Below, one piece after another: positions 49,263 to 60,074 of a DNA stretch of 64,000 nt (positions are counted from its first letter, which is position 1; every line of letters starts with the position of its first letter). Below the pieces are notes generated by a model. The model was not told where the DNA came from. It ran no database searches and saw only the letters and a program-made list of their open reading frames with translations. The stretch is from an uncultured Flavobacteriaceae bacterium (GTDB lineage Bacteria > Bacteroidota > Bacteroidia > Flavobacteriales > Flavobacteriaceae). The stretch is taken from the NCBI GenBank assembly GCA_943788095.1, contig CALSOZ010000001.1, positions 310,001 to 374,000 of the forward strand. The letters run 5' to 3'. The position numbers and the translations under genes are program-made.

Positions 49263-50484
49263 TATCGATCTTTGGCGAGAAATTTTTCAGAGCATCAATA
49301 AAAATCGAACTCGAAGTTTATTATCGGGGTTCACGGTAACTTTTGCGATTCTTTTATTTACCGTTTTGTTTGGGATAGCAAACGGACTCAACAACACTTT
49401 TGCCAAAGAATTTGTGGATGACGCAGCAAATGCTGTTTTTATTCGCTCCGGAACAACTACGAAACCTTATAAAGGATTACAGGCTGGGCGAAAAATTCAA
49501 TTTAAAAACGAAGACTATCAATACATCAAAACCGATTTTGAAGAGAATGTAGAATATATCACCTCTCGGATTTACAAAGATGTTGTTGCTTCCTATAAAA
49601 ATGAAAAAAATAATTATTCATTACGAGCTGTACATCCAGATCATCAGTATTTAGAAAAAACCAAAGTCTATAAGGGACGCTATATCAACCAACGCGATAT
49701 GGATCTTAAAACGAAAGTTATAGTGATTGGAAAATTGGTAAAAGAAGATTTGTTTTTAAAATCAGATCCTATAGGAAAGTATGTGAATTTAAGTGGAATT
49801 TCGTATAAAGTCGTGGGCGTTTTTTCAGATGACGGGGGCGATAACGAAGAACGACTTGTTTATATGCCGCTCACAACAGCTCAACTGGTATATGGGAATA
49901 ATGATTATGTAGATCAAATTAATCTGACTTATAACCCCAAGTTAGATTTTAATGAAGCCATTGATTTTAGTTTGGACTTAGAAAAGAAACTCAAAGAACG
50001 CTTTTTTGTAGCGGCCAATGACCAACGGGCTGTGCGGGTTTTTAACATGGCAATGCAAAATAAAGGGATCAATCAAATGACTTCAGTTTTAGGAATTCTT
50101 ATCTTAGTCATTGGGTTGGGAACACTGATCGCTGGAATTGTAGGAATTAGTAATATTATGATATTCATCGTCAAAGAACGCACCAAAGAAATTGGAATTC
50201 GAAAAGCTTTAGGCGCATCACCAAAATCGATTGTATCGATTATTTTGATCGAATCTATTTTAATAACAACCATTGCAGGCTATTTTGGACTCCTGCTCGG
50301 AGTAGGAATTTTAGAGTGGGTAGGGCCAAGTTTGAAAACCTATTTTATAACCAATCCGTCCGTGAGCACCCAACTTGTTGTGTCGGCCACACTTACTTTA
50401 ATTGGCGCAGGGGCATTAGCAGGGTATTTACCGGCCAAAAAAGCATCAAAAATTAAACCGATTGTAGCACTTAGAGACGACTAA
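49255..50484 (+). CDS. ABC transporter permease (MacB-like)
   Basis: MacB_PCD N-terminal region plus FtsX domain IVKERTKEIGIRKALGASPKSI. Confidence 0.92.
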   Translation: MFDIDLWREIFQSINKNRTRSLLSGFTVTFAILLFTVLFGIANGLNNTFAKEFVDDAANAVFIRSGTTTKPYKGLQAGRKIQFKNEDYQYIKTDFEENVEYITSRIYKDVVASYKNEKNNYSLRAVHPDHQYLEKTKVYKGRYINQRDMDLKTKVIVIGKLVKEDLFLKSDPIGKYVNLSGISYKVVGVFSDDGGDNEERLVYMPLTTAQLVYGNNDYVDQINLTYNPKLDFNEAIDFSLDLEKKLKERFFVAANDQRAVRVFNMAMQNKGINQMTSVLGILILVIGLGTLIAGIVGISNIMIFIVKERTKEIGIRKALGASPKSIVSIILIESILITTIAGYFGLLLGVGILEWVGPSLKTYFITNPSVSTQLVVSATLTLIGAGALAGYLPAKKASKIKPIVALRDD

Positions 50485-51729
50485 ATGATTAAATTTTTAT
50501 TTGATAGAGATACATGGCAAGAAGTCTATGATAGCATGAGCAAAAATAAACTGCGCACAGGCATCACGATGGTGGGTGTTTGGTGGGGAATTTTATTACT
50601 CATTGCACTTTTGGGGGCAGCTCGAGGGATGGAAAATTCATTTAACCGTATTTTTGGGGACTTTGCAACCAATAGTGTTTTTGTGTGGGGCCAGAGTACA
50701 AGCAAGCCTTTCAAAGGATTTCAAGAAGGGCGAATGGTTCGCCTAAAATTGTCCCATGCCAAAAAAATTGAAGAAAATGTAGAAGGCATCGAATTTGTAG
50801 TGCCCCGAAATCGAAACCAAGCATTGGTTGTTCGCAATTTTTTATCAGGAACATATAGTGTAAATGGCGATTATCCTCTGTTAGATAAAGTTCAAAAAAA
50901 GAAACTAATAAACGGCCGTTTCATCAATCAAAACGATATTGATGGCAATAAAAAAGTAGCAGTAATTTCAGAAGATATTTATAAACAACTGTTTGAAAAA
51001 GATGAATTAGCAATTGGCCAATACATCCAAATGAATAGCATCAATTTTACCATCATTGGGGTGTCACAAACAGGAAATTCAAATATGGGTCCCACTAGTG
51101 ATATTCACATTCCTTTTACAACCTTTCAGCAAATTTATAACCAAGGCGATACAATTGGCTGGCTAATGATTACGGGGAAACCAGAATATAACATTAAGCA
51201 AATTGAAGAGGATGCAAAATTATTATTGCGAAATTTAAATAAAGTACACCCAGAAGATAAACGTGCTTTTGGAAGTTTTAACTTGGGAAAAGAGTTTGCA
51301 AAAATCACAGGATTTCTCACAGGGATGCAGTTTCTAACATGGTTTGTGGGTATTTCAACCCTGATCGCGGGAGTCTTTGCTATCGGAAATATATTGTTAA
51401 TTACGGTTAAAGAACGTACCAAAGAAATTGGAGTGAGACGTGCCCTTGGGGCAACTCCTTTTGAAATCAAACGACAAATCGTGGTCGAAGCAGTTTTTTT
51501 AACCCTTGTTGCTGGACTGCTAGGCATCATTACGGGGGGCTGGATTTTGATCGCCGTTGACAAAGCGTGGGGGCAAGGCGATGATGCCACACTCGTCAAT
51601 GCATCCGTTTCAATTGCAGTGGTGTTTGTCGCTCTATTAATATTAGTCGTCTTAGGAACGTTAATTGGACTCATCCCCGCATTTAAAGCCACAAGTATTA
51701 AACCAATAGAAGCATTAAGAGAAGAATAA
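50485..51729 (+). CDS. ABC transporter permease (MacB-like), paralogue of the preceding ORF
   Basis: VKERTKEIGVRRALGATPFEI; same architecture as 49255-50484. Confidence 0.92.
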   Translation: MIKFLFDRDTWQEVYDSMSKNKLRTGITMVGVWWGILLLIALLGAARGMENSFNRIFGDFATNSVFVWGQSTSKPFKGFQEGRMVRLKLSHAKKIEENVEGIEFVVPRNRNQALVVRNFLSGTYSVNGDYPLLDKVQKKKLINGRFINQNDIDGNKKVAVISEDIYKQLFEKDELAIGQYIQMNSINFTIIGVSQTGNSNMGPTSDIHIPFTTFQQIYNQGDTIGWLMITGKPEYNIKQIEEDAKLLLRNLNKVHPEDKRAFGSFNLGKEFAKITGFLTGMQFLTWFVGISTLIAGVFAIGNILLITVKERTKEIGVRRALGATPFEIKRQIVVEAVFLTLVAGLLGIITGGWILIAVDKAWGQGDDATLVNASVSIAVVFVALLILVVLGTLIGLIPAFKATSIKPIEALREE

Positions 51730-51742
51730 AAAAACCAAAACA

Positions 51743-52864
51743 ATGAATAAAACAGTAAAAATTATTTTAGGAATCGTCGTACTTATATTATTAGTATTTG
51801 TATTAAAATACTTTAAAGATTCGAACGCCAAAGAAGTTGTAGATTATAAAACGGAACTCCCTTTTTATAGTTCACTGGACACTAAAATTGTGGCGACAGG
51901 CAAGTTAAACCCTGAAGAAGAAATTGAACTAAAGCCACAAATCTCGGGAATCGTCGATCAAATCTTTGTCGAAGAAGGTGACCTCGTTAGAAAAGGCGAT
52001 TTAATTGCTAAAATAAGAGTGGTGCCAAACGAACAAGCTCTGGTTAGTGCAAAAAGTAGGATTTCAACTGTCAAACTTACCTTTGAAAATGCGAAGACCT
52101 TATTTAATCGAAATAAAACACTTTTTGAAAAAGGAGTGATTTCGAAACAAGATTTTGAAAACAGTGAGTTAAGTCTGAATCAAGCAGAAGAAAATTTCAA
52201 TCAATCCAAAAACGATTACCAAATTATTAAACGAGGATCCTTGTCGGGTGGAAGTTCTGCAAACACAACCATTGTCGCTCAAATTTCGGGAACCGTTTTG
52301 GAAATCCCTGTTCGTGAAGGCGATCAAGTGATTCAAAGTAATAATTTCAATGCAGGAACCACCATTGCGACCATTGCCGACATGAGTAAAATGATTTTTG
52401 AAGGAAAAGTGGATGAATCTGAAGTAGGAAAATTAGAAGAAGGCAAAGACATTGTAGTCATTCTTGGTGCGATCAACGAAAAAGAATTTCCGGCCACCCT
52501 TACGTTTGTAGCTCCTAAAGGGGTGGAACAAAATGGAGCCGTTCAGTTTACGGTCAAAGCGGATGTGAAAATAGAGTCGAGCACAAAAATCCGAGCGGGA
52601 TACAGTGCAAATGCCGAAATCGAAATTGAAAGTAAAGACAGTGTTTTGGTTATTAAAGAAGCCCTTTTACAGTTCAATCGAATTACCGAAAAACCATTTG
52701 TAGAGGTTCTAAAGGACAACGGAAACTTTGAAATTAAGAAGGTTGAAATCGGATTATCGGACGGCATCAATGTTGAAATTACAGAAGGTGTCGAAGAAGG
52801 AGATGAAATCAAGGTTTGGAACAAAGCCTCTGAAGAAAATAACGAGGAAGAAGACGATGAATAA
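51743..52864 (+). CDS. HlyD/MacA-like periplasmic adaptor
   Basis: GKLNPEEEIELKPQISGIVDQIFVEEGDLVRKGDLIAKI plus coiled-coil and barrel regions. Confidence 0.92.
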   Translation: MNKTVKIILGIVVLILLVFVLKYFKDSNAKEVVDYKTELPFYSSLDTKIVATGKLNPEEEIELKPQISGIVDQIFVEEGDLVRKGDLIAKIRVVPNEQALVSAKSRISTVKLTFENAKTLFNRNKTLFEKGVISKQDFENSELSLNQAEENFNQSKNDYQIIKRGSLSGGSSANTTIVAQISGTVLEIPVREGDQVIQSNNFNAGTTIATIADMSKMIFEGKVDESEVGKLEEGKDIVVILGAINEKEFPATLTFVAPKGVEQNGAVQFTVKADVKIESSTKIRAGYSANAEIEIESKDSVLVIKEALLQFNRITEKPFVEVLKDNGNFEIKKVEIGLSDGINVEITEGVEEGDEIKVWNKASEENNEEEDDE

Positions 52865-54254
52865 TAAAACCCCCAAAATGATGAAACAGATATGTACGGT
52901 TCTTTTACTTATAGGAACTTTAAGCAGTTTTGCTCAAAAAAAATGGACGTTAAAAGAATGTGTCGAGCATGCTTTGGAGCATAATATCACGGTAAAGCAA
53001 TCAGAACTAGATATTGATTTGGCAACTCAAGACTTGGTCAACGCTAAAGGAAATTTCATGCCTTCCATTAATGGTTCAGCCTCGCATAACTATAATTTCG
53101 GATCTTTTATTGGTCAAGACGGAACCCGAATTAAAAGCGATACTAGAGGAAATAATTTTGGCTTAAATACGGGTATTACAGTTTTTAATGGATTTCAAAA
53201 TTTAAACCTTTATAAACAAGCAAAACTTGGAGTTGAGTCAAGTCAATTACAACTCGCCATTCTTCAGGATAATATTTCGATGTCCGTTATTAATGACTTT
53301 TTAAACGTCTTATTTAATAAAGAAAATCTTAAAATTGCTGAAGAACAATTAAAAATCAGTCAAAACCAATTGGATCAAATCAAGTCTCAGGTAGAAGCAG
53401 GAACCAAACCAAGATCCGATTTATTTGATATAGAAGCCACACTCGCCTCCAATAGAGAAAGTATTGTAAATGCCGAAAATAGTTTAGATTTATCGATCCT
53501 GAGTTTAAGTCAAAACTTACAAGTTTCTCCGCGTGATTTTGATATTGAAGAAATTGAAATCAATTTAACGTCAGCATCATTATTCTATGATTCTTCAGAA
53601 GAAGTTTTAGCCTATGCGTTAGAAAATCGCTCAGAAATTAAGAATGCAAAACTAGGCATTGAAAACTCGGATTTCGGAATCAAACTGGCCCAAAGTGCTT
53701 TTGCACCGACATTGAGTTTAGGAGCTGGTTTAGGAACGTCCTACCAACACAATCAAGGTGAGCCCGATTTTAGAGTTCAATATTCTGCCGACCCAAATAA
53801 TCCTGGAAGCGTCATTGAAACTATAATCCCCAATGGGTTTAGCACCCAACTTGATAATAATTTAGGGTATAATTTAGGGTTTAATTTAAGGGTCCCCATT
53901 TTTAATGGCTTTAAAACAAAAGCAAGTGTTCAAAAAGCAAGACTAAACAAACAAAAAAGTCAACTAAATCTAGAGAAAGAAAAACAAACCATCACAACGA
54001 CCATAACCCAGGCGTATGCAGATGCGAAAGCCGCTTTGAAGCAATACCAAGCAACCGAGCTTTCTGTGATCAGTCTTGAAGATTCTTTTAAGAATATTCA
54101 AAATAAATTTAATTTTGGAGCAGCGACTTCTTTCGAAGTTGAACAAATAAGAGGACGATTGGTAAATGCAAAATCAAACTCAATCAAATCAAAATATAAT
54201 TTTGTTTTTCGTTCAAAAGTTTTGGACTTTTACATGGGTAAAAAAATCCTATAA
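52857..54254 (+). CDS. TolC family outer membrane efflux protein
   Basis: KWTLKECVEHALEHNITVKQSELDIDLATQDLVNAKGNFMPSINGSASHNYNFG; start set at ATG 52857, overlapping the adaptor stop. Confidence 0.92.
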   Translation: MNNKTPKMMKQICTVLLLIGTLSSFAQKKWTLKECVEHALEHNITVKQSELDIDLATQDLVNAKGNFMPSINGSASHNYNFGSFIGQDGTRIKSDTRGNNFGLNTGITVFNGFQNLNLYKQAKLGVESSQLQLAILQDNISMSVINDFLNVLFNKENLKIAEEQLKISQNQLDQIKSQVEAGTKPRSDLFDIEATLASNRESIVNAENSLDLSILSLSQNLQVSPRDFDIEEIEINLTSASLFYDSSEEVLAYALENRSEIKNAKLGIENSDFGIKLAQSAFAPTLSLGAGLGTSYQHNQGEPDFRVQYSADPNNPGSVIETIIPNGFSTQLDNNLGYNLGFNLRVPIFNGFKTKASVQKARLNKQKSQLNLEKEKQTITTTITQAYADAKAALKQYQATELSVISLEDSFKNIQNKFNFGAATSFEVEQIRGRLVNAKSNSIKSKYNFVFRSKVLDFYMGKKIL

Positions 54255-54259
54255 TAACT

Positions 54260-54931
54260 TTGACTTATATTCTAAATATTGAAACGGCCACGACGAACTG
54301 TTCGGTCTCTCTAGCGAAAGAGGGCACTGTCATTGGACTCAAGGAAGATAACAATTTGTCGTATTCCCACGCAGAGCGTTTACATGTTTACATCGATGAA
54401 GTTTTAAAAACGGCGAATGTGTCTAAGAACCAGTTGAGCGCCATTGCGATCAGCAAAGGCCCTGGCTCTTATACGGGCTTGCGAATCGGTGTTTCAGCCG
54501 CTAAAGGCTTGTGTTATGCACTGAGCCTTCCTTTAATTTCTATTCCAACCTTAGAAGCCCTTGCACATCAGGTTGAAAATCCAAATGGTGTGGTAGTCGC
54601 CATGTTAGATGCCAGACGCCTCGAAGTCTATTCCGCGATCTATGATGGTAATTTTCAGGAGACACGAACCACAGAGGCAGAAATCATCAGCTCTGAGTCG
54701 TATCGTGAATTGTTAGAATCATCTGCGGTTTATTTTATTGGAAACGGGGTCGCCAAAACCAAAGCACTAATCACACACCAGAATGCTCATTTTATTGAAA
54801 ATAAATTGCCTTCTGCCAAACAAATGTGTGCGCTCTCTTTTGACAAATTCAAGTCCAATACTTTTGAAGATGTTGCTTATTTTGAACCTTTTTATTTAAA
54901 AGACTTTATTGCAATTCCATCCAAAAAATAA
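54260..54931 (+). CDS. tsaB: tRNA threonylcarbamoyladenosine biosynthesis protein TsaB (TTG start)
   Basis: YILNIETATTNCSVSLAKEG...AIAISKGPGSYTGLRIGVSAAKGLCYAL. Confidence 0.95.
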   Translation: MTYILNIETATTNCSVSLAKEGTVIGLKEDNNLSYSHAERLHVYIDEVLKTANVSKNQLSAIAISKGPGSYTGLRIGVSAAKGLCYALSLPLISIPTLEALAHQVENPNGVVVAMLDARRLEVYSAIYDGNFQETRTTEAEIISSESYRELLESSAVYFIGNGVAKTKALITHQNAHFIENKLPSAKQMCALSFDKFKSNTFEDVAYFEPFYLKDFIAIPSKK

Positions 54932-54938
54932 ACAACGT

Positions 54939-55745
54939 TTATCCCTTTTTCTGAATTTCAACAGTGTGTGGGTAAGGAATTTCAATACCAGCCGCATCGA
55001 GAGCTAATTTACAGTTTTCGGTAATTCCGAAGTACACCGCCCAATAATCTTCCACGGCACACCATGGACGAACCGCAAAATTTACAGAACTATCGGCAAG
55101 TTCGGAGACATCAACGGTAGGTAAGGGATCTTGTAATACTTTAGGGTGCGAAGTCAGTACAGCCATCAACACGTCTTTCGTTTGTTTAATATTTTCGCTG
55201 TAGCCAACACCAATGGTTAAATCAACCCTTAGTTTTCCTTCCGCAGATAGATTTATAATATTACTATTTGCTAGGGTTCCATTTGGAATGATAATGCGTT
55301 TATTGCTTGGAGATAAAATTTGAGTGGTAAAAATTTCAATCTCCTTCACAATGCCTATCTCACCCTGCACATCTACGACATCGCCCACTCTAAAAGGCTT
55401 GAACAAAATAATCAAAACACCGCCTGCAAAATTTGCTAAGGCACCTTGTAAAGCAAGGCCTAAACCTAATCCTGCAGCAGCCATTACTGCGGCTAGTGCA
55501 GTGGTATCAACCCCAAGTTTAGAAATGACGGCCACCAACAATAGCGCCTTTAAACCCCAAGCTATTAAATTTCCGAGAAACGTTTGAAGGGTTTCGTCAA
55601 CCTGGCGTACATTCAGTAGTTTTTTAGTTAAACGGATGATAAGCTTTATCGCAAATAAACCGACAATTAATAGCCCTAAAGCATAAAGTACTTTTGGTGA
55701 GTATTCTATAAGCAGATTCTTTAAGAGTGTTAGGTATTGTTCCAT
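54939..55745 (-). CDS. MscS family mechanosensitive ion channel
   Basis: AAAGLGLGLALQGALANFAGGVLIILFKPFRVGDVVDVQGEIGIVKEIEIFTTQI. Confidence 0.94.
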   Translation of the reverse strand: MEQYLTLLKNLLIEYSPKVLYALGLLIVGLFAIKLIIRLTKKLLNVRQVDETLQTFLGNLIAWGLKALLLVAVISKLGVDTTALAAVMAAAGLGLGLALQGALANFAGGVLIILFKPFRVGDVVDVQGEIGIVKEIEIFTTQILSPSNKRIIIPNGTLANSNIINLSAEGKLRVDLTIGVGYSENIKQTKDVLMAVLTSHPKVLQDPLPTVDVSELADSSVNFAVRPWCAVEDYWAVYFGITENCKLALDAAGIEIPYPHTVEIQKKG

Positions 55746-55852
55746 GATTTAATTTTTTTATAGGGTTTATTAAATTTTAATATCAAATATATAAAATCTT
55801 AAATAGATTCACTAGTTTATAATTTCTCTCAAAAACATTGTAACTTTGATCC

Positions 55853-56530
55853 ATGAAGTTATTTATTGTACCAACCCCGATAGGAAATTTAGAAGACATC
55901 ACTTTACGAGCGATTAATGTCTTAAAATCGGTTGACTTAATTTTAGCAGAAGACACTCGAACATCTGGGAAACTATTAAAACATTTTGAGATTGGGACGC
56001 AAATGCATTCGCATCATATGCATAATGAACATAAAACGGTTCAAGGGATTATTCAAAAATTAAAAATGGGCACCACCATCGCATTGATTAGTGATGCGGG
56101 AACCCCAGCGATTTCTGACCCTGGATTTTTACTCACAAGAGCTTGTGTCGAAAACGATATTCCAGTGGATTGTTTACCTGGAGCTACCGCCTTTGTACCC
56201 GCTTTAGTAAATTCTGGATTACCAAATGATAAGTTTGTGTTTGAAGGATTTTTACCCATCAAAAAAGGGCGCCAAACGCGCTTACTCTTACTGGCCGAAG
56301 AACCTCGAACGATAATTTTTTATGAAAGTCCTCATAAACTCATAAAGACACTTTCTCATATTTGTGAATACTTTGGAGAAGACCGTCAGATCTCGGTGTC
56401 AAGGGAACTCACAAAACTTTATGAAGAAACTCAAAGAGGCACCGCAAAAGCAATATTAGACTATTATACCAATAAGCCGCCCAAGGGTGAAATTGTGATT
56501 GTTGTTGCAGGAAAATCAAAAGCATCTTAA
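55853..56530 (+). CDS. rsmI: 16S rRNA (cytidine(1402)-2'-O)-methyltransferase
   Basis: FIVPTPIGNLEDITLRAINVLKSVDLILAEDTRTSGKLLKHF, LISDAGTPAISDPGF. Confidence 0.95.
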   Translation: MKLFIVPTPIGNLEDITLRAINVLKSVDLILAEDTRTSGKLLKHFEIGTQMHSHHMHNEHKTVQGIIQKLKMGTTIALISDAGTPAISDPGFLLTRACVENDIPVDCLPGATAFVPALVNSGLPNDKFVFEGFLPIKKGRQTRLLLLAEEPRTIIFYESPHKLIKTLSHICEYFGEDRQISVSRELTKLYEETQRGTAKAILDYYTNKPPKGEIVIVVAGKSKAS

Positions 56531-56682
56531 TTTTACTTTTATATTAGTGACAGGTTTCTTAAGCAGATCCCCTGAAAATATTGAAACACTCGGACATCAA
56601 AATTGTCAAGGGGGAAATCATAGTGTAACTAATAACATTATTTAGTATTTTTGAAAGAATAAAAATTATAAAATAATTTAAT

Positions 56683-57105
56683 ATGTCCCATAAAACAACA
56701 ACCCATTGGAAGGGTGGAATGTTATTTGAATCCGATAACCCAAGCGGAAATACGGTGTTAATGGATACAGTTGTAAAAGGTCAAGACAAGCAATTTGGCC
56801 TCTCTCCAAAAGCAATGATGCTATCCTCTTTAGCGGGATGTTCTGGCGTTGATATTGTTGAGATTTTAGAAAAAATGAAAGTCGTTGATTATAAATTAAA
56901 AATGGAAGTCGAAGGGTTTTTGACCGATGAACACCCAAAGTATTACCACAAAGTTCATGTAGACTATCATTTTTATGGGAAGGATTTAAATCCAAAAAAA
57001 ATTAATAAAGCCGTCACGCTCTCGGTTGAAAAATATTGTGGGGTGATGGAAATGTTTCGACAATTTGCAACCGTAACCACAGAAATTCATATTCATAACT
57101 CCTAA
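56683..57105 (+). CDS. OsmC family protein
   Basis: FGLSPKAMMLSSLAGCSGVDIVEILEKMKV...AVTLSVEKYCGVMEMFR. Confidence 0.9.
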   Translation: MSHKTTTHWKGGMLFESDNPSGNTVLMDTVVKGQDKQFGLSPKAMMLSSLAGCSGVDIVEILEKMKVVDYKLKMEVEGFLTDEHPKYYHKVHVDYHFYGKDLNPKKINKAVTLSVEKYCGVMEMFRQFATVTTEIHIHNS

Positions 57106-57107
57106 CG

Positions 57108-58799
57108 ATGCGTTGGACCCTCAAGCCGAAACCAGATTCTAATAAAGTTGCAGAATTAGCAGCCGAATTAGGGGTGGATTTAGTAATTTCAGAATTATTA
57201 TTGCAACGAGGAATAGAAACTTTTGAAGCTGCTAAAACTTTTTTTCGTCCAAGTTGGTCAGATATACACGACCCTTTTTTGATGAAAGACATGGACAAGG
57301 CGGTTGACCGAATTGAAGTGGCCTTAAAAAACAACGAACAAATTTTGGTGTATGGCGATTATGATGTTGACGGCACCTCATCCGTCGCGTTAATGGCCTC
57401 TTACTTAGAAACCAAAAGCACTCAAATATCCACCTATATTCCCGATCGGTATGCGGAAGGTTATGGGGTGTCCTACAAAGGAATTGATTTCGCATCCGAT
57501 AATGATTTCTCATTAATAATCGCCTTAGATTGTGGTGTAAAAGCCATTGAAAAAGTCGCCTATGCAAAGAAAAAAGGCATCGATTTTATTATCTGTGACC
57601 ACCACCGACCTGGAAAAGAATTACCGCCTGCTGTCGCCATTTTAGACCCAAAACGACCCGATTGCGAATACCCTTTTAAAGAACTATGTGGCTGTGGCGT
57701 TGGGTTTAAACTCATTCAAGCATTAGCCTCAAAAGACGGCACATCTGTAGAATCGCTTGTTGAATATTTAGATTTAGTCGCTACCGCTATTGGTGCCGAC
57801 ATTGTGCCCATTGTTGGCGAAAACAGAACCCTTGCTTATTTTGGTTTACAAATCATTAACACCAATCCACGACCCGGATTTAAAGCACTCATTCATCAGA
57901 TGAAAAAAGAAGTGCTTACGATCACAGATGTTGTTTTTAATATCGCTCCCCGAATCAATGCTGCCGGACGCATGAAACATGGAAATTATGCCGTTTCCTT
58001 GATGAAAGAGACCAATTATGAATCTGCAGAACTTGCGGCTAATGAGATCGAACTTTTTAACACCAACCGTCGAGAAGCAGATAAACGAACCACACAAGAA
58101 GCCCTTTTACAAATTGAAAATTCAGACGAAACTAAGGCTGCCACTACGGTGGTTTATCAAGAGGATTGGCACAAAGGAGTCATCGGCATTGTGGCCTCGC
58201 GATTGATAGAAACCTATTACCGCCCTACTTTAGTCTTTACCAAGAGTGGCGATTTTTTAGCGGCTTCCGCACGTTCTGTCAGAGGGTTTGATGTGTACAA
58301 TGCTTTGGAAAATTGCAGCCATCTTTTAGAACAATTTGGGGGTCATATGTATGCGGCTGGGCTTACCATTAAAGAAGAAAACTATCCGGCATTTAAAGTT
58401 GCGTTTGAAGCAGAAGTTTTAGCGACCTTGCCTGCGCATCTTAAAACACCCGAAATAAAAATTGATGCAGATATTAATTTTGAGTCCATCACTCCAAAAT
58501 TTTATAGAATCTTAAAACAGTTTGCCCCTTTTGGACCTCAAAATATGGCCCCTGTTTTTATGACGGATGCCGTTCTTGACACAGGTTATGGCAAATGTGT
58601 AGGCGAAGATCAAACACATCTACGGGTCACGCTGGCTCAAAATAGCGGTCCCAAAATGGTTGGAATTGGCTTTGGTTTAGGAAGTAATTTACCTATTATT
58701 AAAGAAAAAAATCCTTTTAAAGTTGTCTATTCAATAGATGAAAATGAATGGAATGGACGTGTTAGCTTGCAGTTGAAACTAAAAGGAATTAAACCATAA
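57108..58799 (+). CDS. recJ: single-stranded-DNA-specific exonuclease RecJ
   Basis: ILVYGDYDVDGTSSVALMASYL, ICDHHRPG, NAAGRMKHG, ASARSVRGFDVYNAL. Confidence 0.96.
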   Translation: MRWTLKPKPDSNKVAELAAELGVDLVISELLLQRGIETFEAAKTFFRPSWSDIHDPFLMKDMDKAVDRIEVALKNNEQILVYGDYDVDGTSSVALMASYLETKSTQISTYIPDRYAEGYGVSYKGIDFASDNDFSLIIALDCGVKAIEKVAYAKKKGIDFIICDHHRPGKELPPAVAILDPKRPDCEYPFKELCGCGVGFKLIQALASKDGTSVESLVEYLDLVATAIGADIVPIVGENRTLAYFGLQIINTNPRPGFKALIHQMKKEVLTITDVVFNIAPRINAAGRMKHGNYAVSLMKETNYESAELAANEIELFNTNRREADKRTTQEALLQIENSDETKAATTVVYQEDWHKGVIGIVASRLIETYYRPTLVFTKSGDFLAASARSVRGFDVYNALENCSHLLEQFGGHMYAAGLTIKEENYPAFKVAFEAEVLATLPAHLKTPEIKIDADINFESITPKFYRILKQFAPFGPQNMAPVFMTDAVLDTGYGKCVGEDQTHLRVTLAQNSGPKMVGIGFGLGSNLPIIKEKNPFKVVYSIDENEWNGRVSLQLKLKGIKP

Positions 58800-58800
58800 T

Positions 58801-60073
58801 ATGGCAAAAAGAGATCCCTACGCAGCCCTTCGATTTAAGGAATTTAATATTTTTTTATTATTGCGTTTCATTTTAGTTTTTGGGTGGTCTATGCAATTTA
58901 TCATTATTGAGTGGCAAGTTTATTCACTCACTAAAGATCCTTTGTCTCTTGGGATTATTGGGCTTATGGAAATTATCCCGGCCTTTAGTATGGCGTTATT
59001 TGCTGGGCATGTTGTAGATCAAAGTGAAAAACGAAATTTATTATTAAAGTGTATTGGTCTTTTTTCATTCATTAGTTTTGGACTTTTTTTCTTAACTAGT
59101 CCAAACATAGAATCGACTTGGTCCACTAAAATGATCCTTTATACAATTTATGGTTTTGTGTTTATGGGTGGTCTTTTGCGAGCTTTTTTTGGGCCTAGTA
59201 TTTTTTCACTCGTTGCCTTAATCGTTCCTAAAAAAGTCTATCCAAACGCAGCTACTTGGAACAGCTCTACATGGCAAATGGCTTCTGTTTTAGGGCCTGC
59301 TACTGCAGGGTTTACGATTAATTGGATTGGAGTTCACTGGTCGTTATGCATTGTTTTTGGGTTAGTTGTATTGTCCTTTATCCTTTTATTTGGGATCTCT
59401 AAGAAACCAATTTTAAACCCAAAAATAGGAGAGCCTGTGATGCAAAGCTTAAAAGAAGGGGTTCGATTTGTATTTAAAACAAAAGCTATTTTAGGCGCCC
59501 TAAGCTTGGATATGATTGCGGTTTTATTTGGAGGTGCGGTGGCCTTACTGCCCGTTTATGCACAAGATATTTTGGAAGTGGGTTCTGAAGGATTTGGGGT
59601 GTTGCGTGCGGCACCTGCTGTGGGTGCTTTTTTAACAATGCTAACTACGGCCTACATTCCTATCAGTAAAAATGCGGGACTTAAACTCTTAGCAGCCATC
59701 TTTGGATTTGGGGTGTGTATTATTACTTTTGGAGTGTCGTCTATATTTTGGATTTCGGTCGTTGCCTTATTTTTTAGCGGCGTCACAGATGGAGTGTCGA
59801 TGGTGATTAGACAAACCATTTTACAACTGAAGACTCCCAGATCACATGCGCGGACGTGTGTCTTCAGTCAACTCTATGTTCGTCGGGTCTTCCAACGAGT
59901 TAGGCGCTTTTGAAAGCGGGTTAACCGCAAAACTTATGGGCACCGTAACCGCCGTTGTTTTTGGTGGTACGATGACCTTAATTACGGTCATCACCACCGG
60001 AATTGTATCCCCAACCTTTAGAAAATTAGATCTTCAAAAAGAGTTAGATGCTCATGAAGCTCAGGAAGAGTAA
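58801..60073 (+). pseudogene. MFS transporter with a 1-nt frame disruption near codon 346
   Basis: Frame 1 gives MFS TMs to [20 protein letters not shown]; frame 2 continues [77 protein letters not shown]. Confidence 0.85.
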
Positions 60074-60074
60074 T

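Noticed and set aside
51135-51743. 202-aa minus-strand ORF antisense to an ABC permease
   Set aside because: Antisense shadow of a well-supported CDS; no recognizable domain
57232-57567. 111-aa minus-strand ORF within recJ
   Set aside because: His/Arg-rich antisense shadow of recJ
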